32,282 nucleotides of DNA from Actinomycetota bacterium (GTDB lineage: Bacteria; Actinomycetota; Humimicrobiia; Humimicrobiales; Humimicrobiaceae). Shown here in pieces: positions 23,347 through 30,884 of this stretch. The notes beneath the pieces were generated by a model. The model made no database searches. It had not been told where the DNA came from and saw only the letters and a program-made list of their open reading frames with translations. Where the stretch lies: assembly GCA_023475715.1 (NCBI GenBank), contig JAMCVO010000453.1, positions 1 to 32,282 of the forward strand, written 5' to 3'. A program made the position numbers and the translations under genes. Each line of letters starts with the position of its first letter. The stretch's first letter is position 1.

Positions 23347-24612
23347 ATGAACTTTACAATTAATGATAACTGTAATTGTCTATCTGAATACATCGAAAAG
23401 AAAATTGTCAAAGAAATTGAAGTTTCTGAATTATTTAAACTGCAACCATCAAAGAGATTCGTAAAGATAAAAAATGCTTTAAAAGAAATAGTCAATAAGG
23501 AGAAAATTCTTATAAACGATAAGGAACTTTCAAAAATTATGAAGGAAATATATGAAAATACTTTTGAATTCGGTCCTATAAGTTCTCTCTTAAGAGATGA
23601 TAAAGTAACAGAGATAATGCTTAACAACTGGGATGATATATACATAGAAATAGACGGTATGATTAAAAAAACAAATATAAAATTTAAAAATAGCCAGCAT
23701 GTTAGAAATCTTATTGAAAAAATTTTAAGTCCACTAGGTCTTCGGGCAGATGAAAGCATGCCAATGGTAGACGCGAGATTGAAAAATGGTTCAAGAATAA
23801 ATATTGTTCTAAACCCTGTTTCACTTAATGAATCAATAATGACTATCCGAAAATTTAAAAAGAATATACTTGAAATAGATAGTCTTATAGAACTGGGAAC
23901 CCTCAGTAAAGAAATTGCGGATTTTATCAAAACTTGTGTCCAGTGTAGGTTAAATATTATATTATCTGGCGCTACATCTACTGGCAAGACTACTTTTCTT
24001 AATATCCTTTCAAATTTTATTTCATCCCTTGAGCGGGTTATAACAATTGAGGAAACACTTGAATTGAACCTTAATTTGGATCATGTTGTAAGATTGGAAA
24101 GCAGACCGCCCAATCTTGAAGGAAAAGGTGAAATAACAATAAGAGATCTTGTAAGAAATTCACTTAGAATGAGACCAGACAGAATGATAGTTGGAGAAAT
24201 CCGAGGGGTCGAAGCAATTGATGTCCTCCAGGCAATGAATACAGGTCATGATGGCTCTATGACCACGGTTCATGCAAATTCTCCTGTTGATATGATTTCA
24301 AGGTTAGAAACGATGTTGCTTATGTCAGGAATTAACCTGAATCCATCATCGGCTCGAAGGATAATTTCATCTTCAATCGACTTGATAATTCATCTTGAAA
24401 GGCAAAGCAATGGTCAAAGAGTGCTATCTTGTTTAAGTGAAATAATTGTTCCAAAAAAAACAATTGGTTCAAATACTATTTTAGATATAAAAGATATTTA
24501 TGTCTTTCAAAAAGAGAAATCAAAAAACAATCTATCATATACCGGACATATCCCGGGATTTATAAATAAAATTAAAAAGAGGAGTGCGAATTTTGAATTT
24601 GGAAATATTTAA
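23347..24612 (+). CDS. tadA: TadA/CpaF secretion ATPase
   Basis: A hexameric type II/IV secretion ATPase of 421 residues that powers pilin assembly and, in some systems, retraction. The Walker A motif is GATSTGKTT (208-216), the Asp box is VITIEETLEL (231-240), Walker B is VGEIRG (282-287), and the His box is GHDGSMTTVHAN (300-311). The N-terminal domain with FGPISSLLRDDKVTEIMLN (75-93) is typical of CpaF. All catalytic residues I can check are intact, so the motor should be active. Its end overlaps the next gene by 20 bases, indicating translational coupling. Confidence 0.94.
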   Translation: MNFTINDNCNCLSEYIEKKIVKEIEVSELFKLQPSKRFVKIKNALKEIVNKEKILINDKELSKIMKEIYENTFEFGPISSLLRDDKVTEIMLNNWDDIYIEIDGMIKKTNIKFKNSQHVRNLIEKILSPLGLRADESMPMVDARLKNGSRINIVLNPVSLNESIMTIRKFKKNILEIDSLIELGTLSKEIADFIKTCVQCRLNIILSGATSTGKTTFLNILSNFISSLERVITIEETLELNLNLDHVVRLESRPPNLEGKGEITIRDLVRNSLRMRPDRMIVGEIRGVEAIDVLQAMNTGHDGSMTTVHANSPVDMISRLETMLLMSGINLNPSSARRIISSSIDLIIHLERQSNGQRVLSCLSEIIVPKKTIGSNTILDIKDIYVFQKEKSKNNLSYTGHIPGFINKIKKRSANFEFGNI

Positions 24613-25471
24613 TCGGGATATAATTATCATTCCAGTAATAGCAACGTTTTCATTGCTTGCAGGTTTATTAGGGTTAGGCAAAATCATGACATCTGTAAAA
24701 ACCAGCTATATTCAAGGCATACTTAATTTTAAAAAATATAATGAAAATAAGTTTTATAAGTTCTGGGTAATTAAGCTGAGATGGAATCCAAAAATAGTAC
24801 TTGCTTTTTTATCAATTTCCCTGAGTCTTATTTATTATGCTTTATGTGAAAATATTATCTTCTCTATTTTTCTTTGTATAGTGACAATGATTATAATCTC
24901 AAGCTTCTTAGAATCATTAAAAAGTAGAAGAAAAGAGCTGCTTCATGGGCAGCTTATAGAGTTTATAAATAATACAATAATCATGCTCAAAGCTGGTAAA
25001 ACGATGAGAAATATTTTTAAGGAGTCCTTATCATGGGTAAAAAATCCTTTACAGGCATACTTAAAGAGATTGATAAACAGGCTTGAGATGAATTTTTCTT
25101 TTGATGATGCTCTTGATACTTTTGCAGATAGTTGCGGTGGTAATGAAGCTCGACTTCTTGTGTCTGCATTAAAAATTAATAACAAAATAGGTGGAGATCT
25201 TTTATTTATTTTAGGTAGTATAACGGAAACACTACAGAATAGTTTAAAGGCTAGATCTTCTGCAAGGACTATTACACTTCAGACTAGATACTCTGGTAAT
25301 ATAATTGCTTTTTTCCCCATGTTTATTCTTATTTTGCTATATATTTTTATGAATTCTTCTTTTGCTGATTTCTTTTCCAGCAGGATAGGAAATATCTGCT
25401 TAATCATTGGTGGGTCCCTGGAAATATCTGGAATCTTTTTAATTAAAAAAACTCTGAACCTAGGAAGATAA
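24593..25471 (+). CDS. tadB: TadB pilus inner-membrane platform protein
   Basis: A protein of about 292 residues of the type II secretion F family. Hydrophobic segments are near both ends, with a central cytosolic domain (LIEFINNTIIMLKAGKTMRNIFKESL) characteristic of TadB. I chose TTG at 24593 because AGGAG (24580-24584) lies exactly eight bases upstream. The alternative GTG at 24584 overlaps this ribosome site. With TadC it forms the platform turned by the TadA motor. It ends two bases before tadC. Confidence 0.88.
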   Translation: MNLEIFNRDIIIIPVIATFSLLAGLLGLGKIMTSVKTSYIQGILNFKKYNENKFYKFWVIKLRWNPKIVLAFLSISLSLIYYALCENIIFSIFLCIVTMIIISSFLESLKSRRKELLHGQLIEFINNTIIMLKAGKTMRNIFKESLSWVKNPLQAYLKRLINRLEMNFSFDDALDTFADSCGGNEARLLVSALKINNKIGGDLLFILGSITETLQNSLKARSSARTITLQTRYSGNIIAFFPMFILILLYIFMNSSFADFFSSRIGNICLIIGGSLEISGIFLIKKTLNLGR

Positions 25472-25473
25472 CT

Positions 25474-26370
25474 TTGATTTATCTTGTGGCATTCTCATAC
25501 TATTTTTTTCTTTGTTTGGGATCATTTATCCTGATTAATTATACAGATTTTAAGTCTTATAAGAAATTAAATTATGGCGAAAATTTGAGAGATAATCAGG
25601 CAAAATCTAAGGCAAATTTTATTAAAAAAATAAACCTTATTGCTGGAATAATTGGAAAAAAATTTATCAGGATCTTTAGTCATGAATATAGAAATAAAAT
25701 TTCAGTAATCCTGGATATCATGCAAGATGATCATAATTTTAATTTGAGTTTTGATACTTTTGTAGGTTACAAACTATTATCAGCGCTAACCTTAATATTC
25801 GTATGCTCTTTATTTGGCAAAGGATCGTTTCTTTTAATTATAGCGGCAATTTCGTTAGGCATTACTGGCTTTTTCATACCAGATATTTTACTCAGGAGAT
25901 TTAACATAAAAAGAACAGAAGACTTCAATAAAGAACTTCCCTATGTTATCGATCTCTTATTTATCGCAACACTCTCCGGGCAGAATATTTATAATGCAAT
26001 TAAAATCCTTGTTGAAAAACATAAAGGCAATATTTCTTCTGAGCTTAAAAAATTTCTTAAAGATGTAGATTTAGGGGTAGGAAAAACAGAAGCTTATAAA
26101 AATGTATTATCCCGAAACAGCACTGGAGATTTTAAGAAATTGCTTTTCTTGCTTCTTCAGGCAGAAAAGTACGGTTCTGCAATTAGTGATGTTCTTAAAC
26201 AGAAATCTAAATTTATAAAGTTTGAAATAAGCCAAAGTTATGATAGAAAATCAAGAAAGGTGGCAATTTCAATGCTATTTCCTTTAGTCTTTTTAATACT
26301 TCCATCTTTTGTTCTTTTAGTGGGAGGCCCTTTACTTTTTGCGTTAGGTGGAAATTTGTTCTTTTCTTAG
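25474..26370 (+). CDS. tadC: TadC pilus inner-membrane platform protein
   Basis: A protein of 298 residues, also a T2SSF-type platform protein. It has an N-terminal membrane segment, a pair of hydrophobic stretches (about 105-145), then a cytosolic domain starting ELPYVIDLLFIATLSGQNIYNA, and a C-terminal hydrophobic hairpin. LLLQAEKYGSAISDVLKQ is the typical TadC helix. The start is TTG, eight bases after AGGA in the end of tadB. The pair TadB-TadC in this order follows the standard Tad gene order. Confidence 0.9.
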   Translation: MIYLVAFSYYFFLCLGSFILINYTDFKSYKKLNYGENLRDNQAKSKANFIKKINLIAGIIGKKFIRIFSHEYRNKISVILDIMQDDHNFNLSFDTFVGYKLLSALTLIFVCSLFGKGSFLLIIAAISLGITGFFIPDILLRRFNIKRTEDFNKELPYVIDLLFIATLSGQNIYNAIKILVEKHKGNISSELKKFLKDVDLGVGKTEAYKNVLSRNSTGDFKKLLFLLLQAEKYGSAISDVLKQKSKFIKFEISQSYDRKSRKVAISMLFPLVFLILPSFVLLVGGPLLFALGGNLFFS

Positions 26371-26390
26371 ATAAGAGTCTCAAAACATGC

Positions 26391-26410
26391 GGATATCTGA
26401 TATCCGGATA
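26391..26410. promoter_or_regulatory. Nested palindromes before the pilin gene
   Basis: GGATATC-T-GATATCC (26391-26405) is a perfect 7+1+7 inverted repeat. It overlaps a second perfect palindrome, TATCCGGATA (26401-26410). Both lie in the short gap between tadC and the pilin gene, before a very long ribosome site. They may fold alternately in the mRNA, or bind a regulator that sets pilin expression apart from the machine genes. Confidence 0.4.
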
Positions 26411-26420
26411 ATCTGTATTT

Positions 26421-26475
26421 TGAAAGGAGGTGATGCTAAAAACAATAGTAAATTTAAAATTAGAAGGAGGTGATA
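26421..26475 (+). promoter_or_regulatory. Duplicated extended Shine-Dalgarno
   Basis: GAAAGGAGGTGAT (26422-26434) and AGAAGGAGGTGAT (26462-26474) lie 40 bases apart. Each matches almost the whole consensus complement of the 16S rRNA 3' end. Neither is followed at 5-9 bases by ATG, GTG or TTG. The first could drive a 21-codon leader starting at 26433, but the spacing is too short. The second precedes the Flp pilin. Sequence beyond the two motifs is also similar, which points to a local duplication. Confidence 0.6.
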
Positions 26476-26661
26476 AAAATAAAAATTGTAAGAATTAAAA
26501 GGAAAATAAAACTACTGTGTGAAAAGGGGCAATCAACACTTGAATATGCACTTGTTATGGTAGTTGCAGGCATCATAAGTGCCGTGCTTGTTGCAGTTGG
26601 TAAGCCAATGATTATTGATATTATTTCAAAAGTATTTTCCAAAATATCACAGATGGTTTAA
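26470..26661 (+). CDS. flp: Flp-type pilin
   Basis: The pilus subunit. From GTG at 26470 it encodes 63 residues: a basic leader (residues 1-20, KIKIVRIKRKIKLLCEKG), then the Flp signature QSTLEYALVMVVAG (21-34), with Gly20 as the prepilin peptidase cleavage site, Glu25 at mature position +5 and Tyr26 beside it. A hydrophobic helix follows. The GTG overlaps the Shine-Dalgarno itself. An in-frame ATA at 26479, eight bases after GGAGG, has ideal spacing but is not a standard start, so the true start is uncertain. No prepilin peptidase gene is in the window. Confidence 0.85.
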   Translation: MIKIKIVRIKRKIKLLCEKGQSTLEYALVMVVAGIISAVLVAVGKPMIIDIISKVFSKISQMV

Positions 26662-26731
26662 AAAGCGGTCAAAAACTTAGCTGGGGAACAATTTATTAAA
26701 ATTTTGAAAAAAAGTAGGGTAAGGATTTTTA

Positions 26732-27169
26732 ATGAAAATTAATTTAATAAAGGCAATTAAATTAAAAAAATTAAAAAATATTAATTATCTTAATGGTCAG
26801 GCATCATTGGAATTTATCCTTGTAATTCCAATATTAATATTAGTAATTATGATTGTTTCCCAGTTAGGCTATCTTGTCTATTATCAAAATGTTCTAGAGC
26901 AGTCGGCAAGAGAGGGGGCGAGAATTGTTTCAACAACAAATTCGGACAGTCTGGCTTATCAGAGAGTAATGAAAATATGCTCAAACCTTGATAGTTCCAG
27001 GCTGAAAGTGGACATCAATTCTTCAGGAGGAAGTTCCAGAAATGTTGGTGACATTGTGACAGTGAATTTAACTTACAATTATAGTGGCATTTTTAAACTT
27101 ATTAATTTAGTGATGGGTGATGATATTTTTATTAAAAGTAGCAGCAGTGCGATGATGGAATGCTACTAG
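26732..27169 (+). CDS. tadE: TadE-like minor pseudopilin
   Basis: A protein of 145 residues. The basic N-terminal leader (1-22) ends in NG before QASLEFILVIPILILVIMIV, the TadE signature in which Glu follows at +5 and a hydrophobic helix begins. The next part, YQNVLEQSAREGARIVST, is also family-typical. The C-terminal half is a small beta-rich domain. TadE proteins are processed by prepilin peptidase and seed or anchor the Flp fibre. Its 3' end overlaps the start of the next gene by 10 bases. Confidence 0.88.
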   Translation: MKINLIKAIKLKKLKNINYLNGQASLEFILVIPILILVIMIVSQLGYLVYYQNVLEQSAREGARIVSTTNSDSLAYQRVMKICSNLDSSRLKVDINSSGGSSRNVGDIVTVNLTYNYSGIFKLINLVMGDDIFIKSSSSAMMECY

Positions 27170-27603
27170 ATAATAGAAAAAATAAAAATATAGAGAAGAA
27201 TAACGGAAACATTTCAATGCTTGCTTTATTTCTTGTAATGTTTTTTGCCTTTTCATTTATGGTATGCATCGATTTATGCAGAATTTATGTTGCCAGAGAA
27301 CTTACAAAAAATGCTGCAGATGCAGCCTCTCTCTCAATTGCACAAAATTTATTATTTTTTGAAAACTTTGATTATAAAAGTTCTGCTGAAGAAATATCAG
27401 GCAAGAATAAATGCAAACTTGCAGCATGTTATCTGTATTATGATGAAATTGTGGTTATTATGGAAAAAAAATTAGATTTTATTTTAATTAATAAATTTTT
27501 TCCGGAAAGCTGCATTATCAGGTCAATATCAAAAGCCAAAATAATCTATCCCTGGGATGATTATTTTGGCTTTTGTAAAAATTATGAATTTAATTTTGAT
27601 TAA
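27160..27603 (+). CDS. TadG-like small pilus protein
   Basis: A protein of 147 residues. Residues 16-46 (NGNISMLALFLVMFFAFSF and onward) form one membrane helix, followed by RELTKNAADAASLSIAQ (52-68). That matches the start of TadG-like proteins, especially the short versions in actinobacterial Tad clusters. The long VWA-type domain of full-size TadG is absent, so this is a short form rather than a clear truncation: the C-terminal part still has ordered beta-like segments with several Cys residues. Start ATG overlaps tadE, so the two are translationally coupled. Confidence 0.78.
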   Translation: MLLDNRKNKNIEKNNGNISMLALFLVMFFAFSFMVCIDLCRIYVARELTKNAADAASLSIAQNLLFFENFDYKSSAEEISGKNKCKLAACYLYYDEIVVIMEKKLDFILINKFFPESCIIRSISKAKIIYPWDDYFGFCKNYEFNFD

Positions 27604-27642
27604 TTTTTGCGACATTCTATTAAAGAAGAGATGGAGGTATTC

Positions 27643-28056
27643 ATGAATAGTTTAAATCAAATATATTTACTTGGTAATCTGACAAAAGATCCTGAAGTAA
27701 AATATACCAACGAAGGTATGGCTATTACCGAAATGGGCATGGCTATAAATAAGAGGTGGAAAGATAACAATGGTGAAGATGTTGAAATAGTAGATTATTT
27801 TAATGTTACTTCGTGGAATGCTCTTGCTGAAAACTGTGCAGGTACTTTAAGAAAGGGAGACAGGGTAATAGTTAGCGGTCATCTTAATTTAAGAAGCCGG
27901 GAGAGCAAAGAAGGTAAAAAATATAATATTATAAATATTACTGCCGATGTGGTCGCAGCAAGTCTCGAATTCTGTAAATTAAAAATAGCTGATAAAAAAA
28001 ATAAAAAAACTAATAAGGGCAACAGCTTGGAAAAAGAAAATCCGGAAAAATCATAG
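27643..28056 (+). CDS. ssb: Single-stranded DNA-binding protein, tail-less paralogue
   Basis: A protein of 137 residues. GGAGG at 27633-27637 fixes the ATG at 27643; an earlier in-frame TTG at 27607 is less likely. The OB fold is clear: NQIYLLGNLTKDPEVKYT (about 5-22), VDYFNVTSWNALAENC and KGDRVIVSGHLNLRS. The C-terminal tail is Lys/Asn-rich and ends in EKENPEKS; the acidic DDDIPF-type tip that recruits replication proteins is absent. That is typical of accessory SSBs such as competence SsbB. It lies 39 bases after the last Tad gene on the same strand, so it is likely part of the pilus operon. The main replicative ssb is presumably elsewhere. Confidence 0.9.
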   Translation: MNSLNQIYLLGNLTKDPEVKYTNEGMAITEMGMAINKRWKDNNGEDVEIVDYFNVTSWNALAENCAGTLRKGDRVIVSGHLNLRSRESKEGKKYNIINITADVVAASLEFCKLKIADKKNKKTNKGNSLEKENPEKS

Positions 28057-28232
28057 TGTGTATATTCTAAACAATTTTGTTACATTGTTTGTACAAATAA
28101 GTATTATAAATATTAAAATTTGATTAAATTTATGTTAAAAAAAAATTATACATAAAGTATTGATTTTAATTAATTTTAGGTTTAACATTTTACAATAGAA
28201 TTATAAACTGTATTAGCAAAGCGAGGTGTGAT

Positions 28233-28271
28233 ATGGCAAAAAAAGAAAAAGCTAAAGGCAAAAAGAAATAG
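28233..28271 (+). CDS. Lysine-rich 12-residue micro-ORF
   Basis: The ORF encodes MAKKEKAKGKKK. A GAGGTG ribosome site lies six bases before the ATG, and a perfect terminator begins 16 bases after the TAG. Ribosome site, start, stop and terminator together look like a complete tiny gene. It might be a nucleic-acid-binding micro-peptide, or a leader peptide whose translation controls the terminator before ychF. It is otherwise isolated in the 363-base gap between ssb and ychF. The rest of the gap (28057-28200) is AT-rich and holds only a weak AAACAAT/ATTGTTT hairpin soon after ssb. Confidence 0.5.
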   Translation: MAKKEKAKGKKK

Positions 28272-28287
28272 CGAAATTTAGTTTAAA

Positions 28288-28317
28288 AGTCCTGTATGAA
28301 AATACAGGACTTTTTTT
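28288..28317 (+). terminator. Strong rho-independent terminator
   Basis: AGTCCTGTAT (28288-28297) pairs perfectly with ATACAGGACT (28302-28311) around a GAAA tetraloop, and seven T residues follow directly (28311-28317). It lies 16 bases after the micro-ORF and about 100 bases before ychF. Confidence 0.95.
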
Positions 28318-28419
28318 ATGTCCGGATTTATTTTGTTATAAAAACATTCTTTATTAATTCAATAAGCTTTATAATTTGATTTGCTTATATTTATTAAAAA
28401 ATAATCAAGCAAATATAAA

Positions 28420-29499
28420 ATGCAAGTCGGAATAATAGGGTTACCCAATGTCGGAAAATCAACAATTTATAATACTCTTACAAAAGCAAATGCTGCTGTT
28501 GCAAACTATCCTTTCTGCACCATAGAGCCAAATGTCGGTTTGATAAATGTTCCTGACGATAATCTGGAAAAACTTTCAAAAATTTATAATTCAGCCAAAA
28601 CCACCAATGCTTCCATCAGAATCGTTGATGTTGCAGGGCTTGTCAAAGGTGCCAGCAAGGGAGAGGGGCTGGGCAATAAATTTTTATCTCATATCCGGGA
28701 AGTTGATGTGATTGCCCATGTGGTAAGGTGCTTCAAAGACGATAATGTATCTCATATATCTTCCGAAATAAAACCTGATGATGATATTGAAACTATAAAT
28801 ACGGAACTTATGCTGGCTGACCTTGAAACTCTCGGACGAAAAAAAGAAAAACTTGCGGCGCTTGCAAAATCCCAGGATATCCAGGCAAAAAATGATCTGG
28901 AGCTGACAGGTTACCTTATAGACAAGTTCAGCAAGGGTGATTTATCAGACATAAATAACATTCGGGGTAAGAATCCCGAATTTTTTTCGGATTTGAATTT
29001 ACTGAGTCTTAAACCTGTTTTATATATTGCTAATATGGGAGATGACGGCCGCAGCGCTGATTTATATGATAAAGTAATTGCAGCAGCAGGGCAAAAAAAC
29101 GAAGTCATCAAAATATTCGGCAAGCTTGAAGCCGAGCTTTTGGAGATTGGTGAAAGTGAGAGAGAAATTTACAGAAAGGAGCTCGGGCTTGAAGAGAATG
29201 GTTTGCATATTTTTATAAAAAAATGTTACAGTATGCTGAATTTGCTCACATTTTATACGCTGAACGAAAACGAGACCAGAGCCTGGCCGTTAAAAACCGG
29301 CAGCAAAATAATTGAAGCTGCAGGAAAGATCCATACAGACATGCAGAAAGGTTTTATAAAAGCTGATGTGATAGGATGTAAAGAATTGCTTTCGATTGGT
29401 TCGATGCATAAGGCAAAGGAAGAAGGCAAGGTCCGTTCCGAGGGCAGGGAATATACGGTAAGAAACGAGGATGTCATTTTGATAAAATTTTCATTGTAA
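28420..29499 (+). CDS. ychF: Ribosome-binding ATPase YchF
   Basis: YchF is an Obg-related P-loop protein that prefers ATP, binds ribosomes and takes part in stress and translation control. The protein has 359 residues. Walker A is GLPNVGKS (7-14), and the G3 motif is DVAGL (70-74) with Leu where classical GTPases have Gln. The nucleotide-specificity motif is NMGD in place of NKxD, consistent with ATP preference. A TGS domain at the C-terminus includes FYTLNENETRAWPLKTGS. No strong ribosome site is seen before the ATG, but the MQVGIIGLPNVGKS start is the family start. Confidence 0.95.
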   Translation: MQVGIIGLPNVGKSTIYNTLTKANAAVANYPFCTIEPNVGLINVPDDNLEKLSKIYNSAKTTNASIRIVDVAGLVKGASKGEGLGNKFLSHIREVDVIAHVVRCFKDDNVSHISSEIKPDDDIETINTELMLADLETLGRKKEKLAALAKSQDIQAKNDLELTGYLIDKFSKGDLSDINNIRGKNPEFFSDLNLLSLKPVLYIANMGDDGRSADLYDKVIAAAGQKNEVIKIFGKLEAELLEIGESEREIYRKELGLEENGLHIFIKKCYSMLNLLTFYTLNENETRAWPLKTGSKIIEAAGKIHTDMQKGFIKADVIGCKELLSIGSMHKAKEEGKVRSEGREYTVRNEDVILIKFSL

Positions 29500-29528
29500 A
29501 ATTTTTAAAAAGAGATGAAGGAAAAGGT

Positions 29529-30464
29529 TTGAGCATAAGACAATCAGATTATGAAAATTATGATTACCAGGAATTCTGGAAAGAAGATAAAAGACTCTAC
29601 GAAGATTGTTCTGAAAGAATTGCAATCAGGAAATTTTTAAAAGGAGAGCAGCGCAATAATAAATTGCTGATAGATCTCGGATGCGGTTACGGCAGGCTTT
29701 TTAACGAATATCAGGATTTTGAAAAAATAATTCTGGTGGATTTTTCGATGACGAATTTGAAAAATGCCAGGATAATGATAAACAAATACCTGGGCAGTCA
29801 AAAAGAAAAATTATCCCATATTTTTTTTGTATGTGCCGATGTTGCAAGGCTCCCTTTTAAATCTGATTGTGCCGATGCAGTATTAACGGTCAGGGTAATA
29901 CACCATTTGAACAATCCAGGCGGTTTATTTCATGAGGCGCAAAGGGTATTAAAAAATGGCGGCTTATTCATGCTCGAATTTGCAAATAAAAGAAATCTGA
30001 AAAATATTGGCAAATTTTTTTTAAAAAAAATCAAAGTCTCACCTTTTAGCAGTGAACCTTATCAGGTTGGCGAAACAATATTGAATTTTCACCCAAAGCA
30101 AATAAAAAAATCCCTTAAGTCTGAGAACTTTGAAATAAAGAAAGAGCTAAGCGTTTCAAACTTCAGGGTATCTTTTTTAAAGAAACACTTCAGTATAGGG
30201 TTCTTGCTTTTTTGGGAAAGATTTTACCAATATATGTTTTCTTTCCTTGAGCTGGGACCTAGCATATTTTTAAAAAGTGTATTAAAAGACAATAAAATAA
30301 AAAACAATAAAATAAATGACATTGAATTTAATTTTTTGGATATTTTATCATGCCCTGTATGCAAAAATGAAAAATTAATTTTTGAAAAAGACGGCAAAAT
30401 CCTATGCGAAAACTGCAGCAGTAATTTCTCCGTTGATGAAGGCATATATAATTTCAAAATCTAG
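29529..30464 (+). CDS. SAM-dependent methyltransferase with C-terminal zinc ribbon
   Basis: A protein of 311 residues with TTG start seven bases after AAGG. The class I methyltransferase fold shows the SAM motif I LIDLGCGYGRLF (47-58), an acidic motif II at ILVDFS, and a later TVRVIHHLNNPGG (post-I region). The C-terminal 40 residues carry CPVC (275-278) and CENC (293-296), a Trm112-like zinc ribbon, fused rather than separate. Substrate unknown; small-molecule or quinone/lipid targets are common for this group. It follows ychF by 29 bases. The last codons and stop TAG lie inside the left inverted repeat of the element at 30457-31738, so the original C-terminus may have been altered by insertion. 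Confidence 0.82.
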   Translation: MSIRQSDYENYDYQEFWKEDKRLYEDCSERIAIRKFLKGEQRNNKLLIDLGCGYGRLFNEYQDFEKIILVDFSMTNLKNARIMINKYLGSQKEKLSHIFFVCADVARLPFKSDCADAVLTVRVIHHLNNPGGLFHEAQRVLKNGGLFMLEFANKRNLKNIGKFFLKKIKVSPFSSEPYQVGETILNFHPKQIKKSLKSENFEIKKELSVSNFRVSFLKKHFSIGFLLFWERFYQYMFSFLELGPSIFLKSVLKDNKIKNNKINDIEFNFLDILSCPVCKNEKLIFEKDGKILCENCSSNFSVDEGIYNFKI

Positions 30465-30581
30465 TGCCTTGTTAAATAACATATGTTTTCTTTTGTAATA
30501 TTTTCAATAATAAATTTTGGCGGTTATTATTTCACCATTTTAAATGTTCTTTGATATTTTGTTCAAGCGAGCAAATCTAAC
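30457..30581 (+). repeat. Left terminal inverted repeat (125 bp)
   Basis: The arm starts AAATCTAGTGCCTTGTTAAA and ends GCGAGCAAATCTAAC. It matches the reverse complement of 31616-31738 except for three or four substitutions and one region with a 2-base length difference (near CCATTTTAAATGTT). It contains the stop codon of the preceding methyltransferase gene at its outer edge. Confidence 0.92.
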
Positions 30582-30680
30582 TATTCCAACAGGGGGCATG
30601 TGAAATACTCTAATGTAAATCTAATCTACTTTCTAATGAAAACCTTATGTGCTGGCGAGTTTCGTCCTACGAGACGGGGC

Positions 30681-30737
30681 TTGACATCACCATTGATAGA
30701 GTATATATTTAATAATGTAAATGCTCCCTGGGGGCAT
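30681..30737 (+). promoter_or_regulatory. Cargo promoter and palindromic operator-like site
   Basis: TTGACA (30681-30686, perfect) and TATATT (30704-30709) are 17 bases apart. At the expected transcription start lies an imperfect palindrome, ATGCTCCCTGGGGGCAT (30721-30737), with one mismatch in 8+8 arms. A repressor of the cargo could bind there; none is encoded within the element. The promoter also shows that coding starts at 30780 rather than at any upstream ATG. Confidence 0.65.
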
Positions 30738-30779
30738 AGAGCATATCAATCGTATACATTCGAAGAAGGGAGAACAGGA

Positions 30780-30884
30780 ATGGTTGAATTCCTGAAAAGC
30801 TACGGCATCTGGATAGTTCTCGGGGCTCTCTTCCTGCTAGTACTTAAGAGTCATGTTTATGGAGACGGTGGGAGGGAACAATGA
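30780..30884 (+). CDS. Single-helix micro-protein (DUF2933-like), copy 1
   Basis: The gene encodes 34 residues, MVEFLKSYGIWIVLGALFLL followed by a polar tail ending GDGGREQ. GGGAG lies seven bases before the ATG. It is one membrane helix, resembling the very small DUF2933 proteins often found beside ICMT-family methyltransferases and metal-resistance genes. A longer reading frame upstream (from 30600) is not needed, since the promoter sits within it. The stop overlaps the methyltransferase start (ATGA at 30881-30884), so the two are coupled. Confidence 0.75.
   Translation: MVEFLKSYGIWIVLGALFLLVLKSHVYGDGGREQ

Noticed and set aside
26433..26498. 21-codon leader peptide starting at ATG 26433 before the pilin
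   Set aside because: The ATG is only two bases from GGAGG, too close for efficient initiation, and the peptide has no recognisable feature.
30600..30779. Upstream extension of the first micro-gene to a 94-codon ORF
   Set aside because: A consensus promoter (30681-30709) and operator-like palindrome lie inside it, and a well-spaced ribosome site precedes the ATG at 30780.
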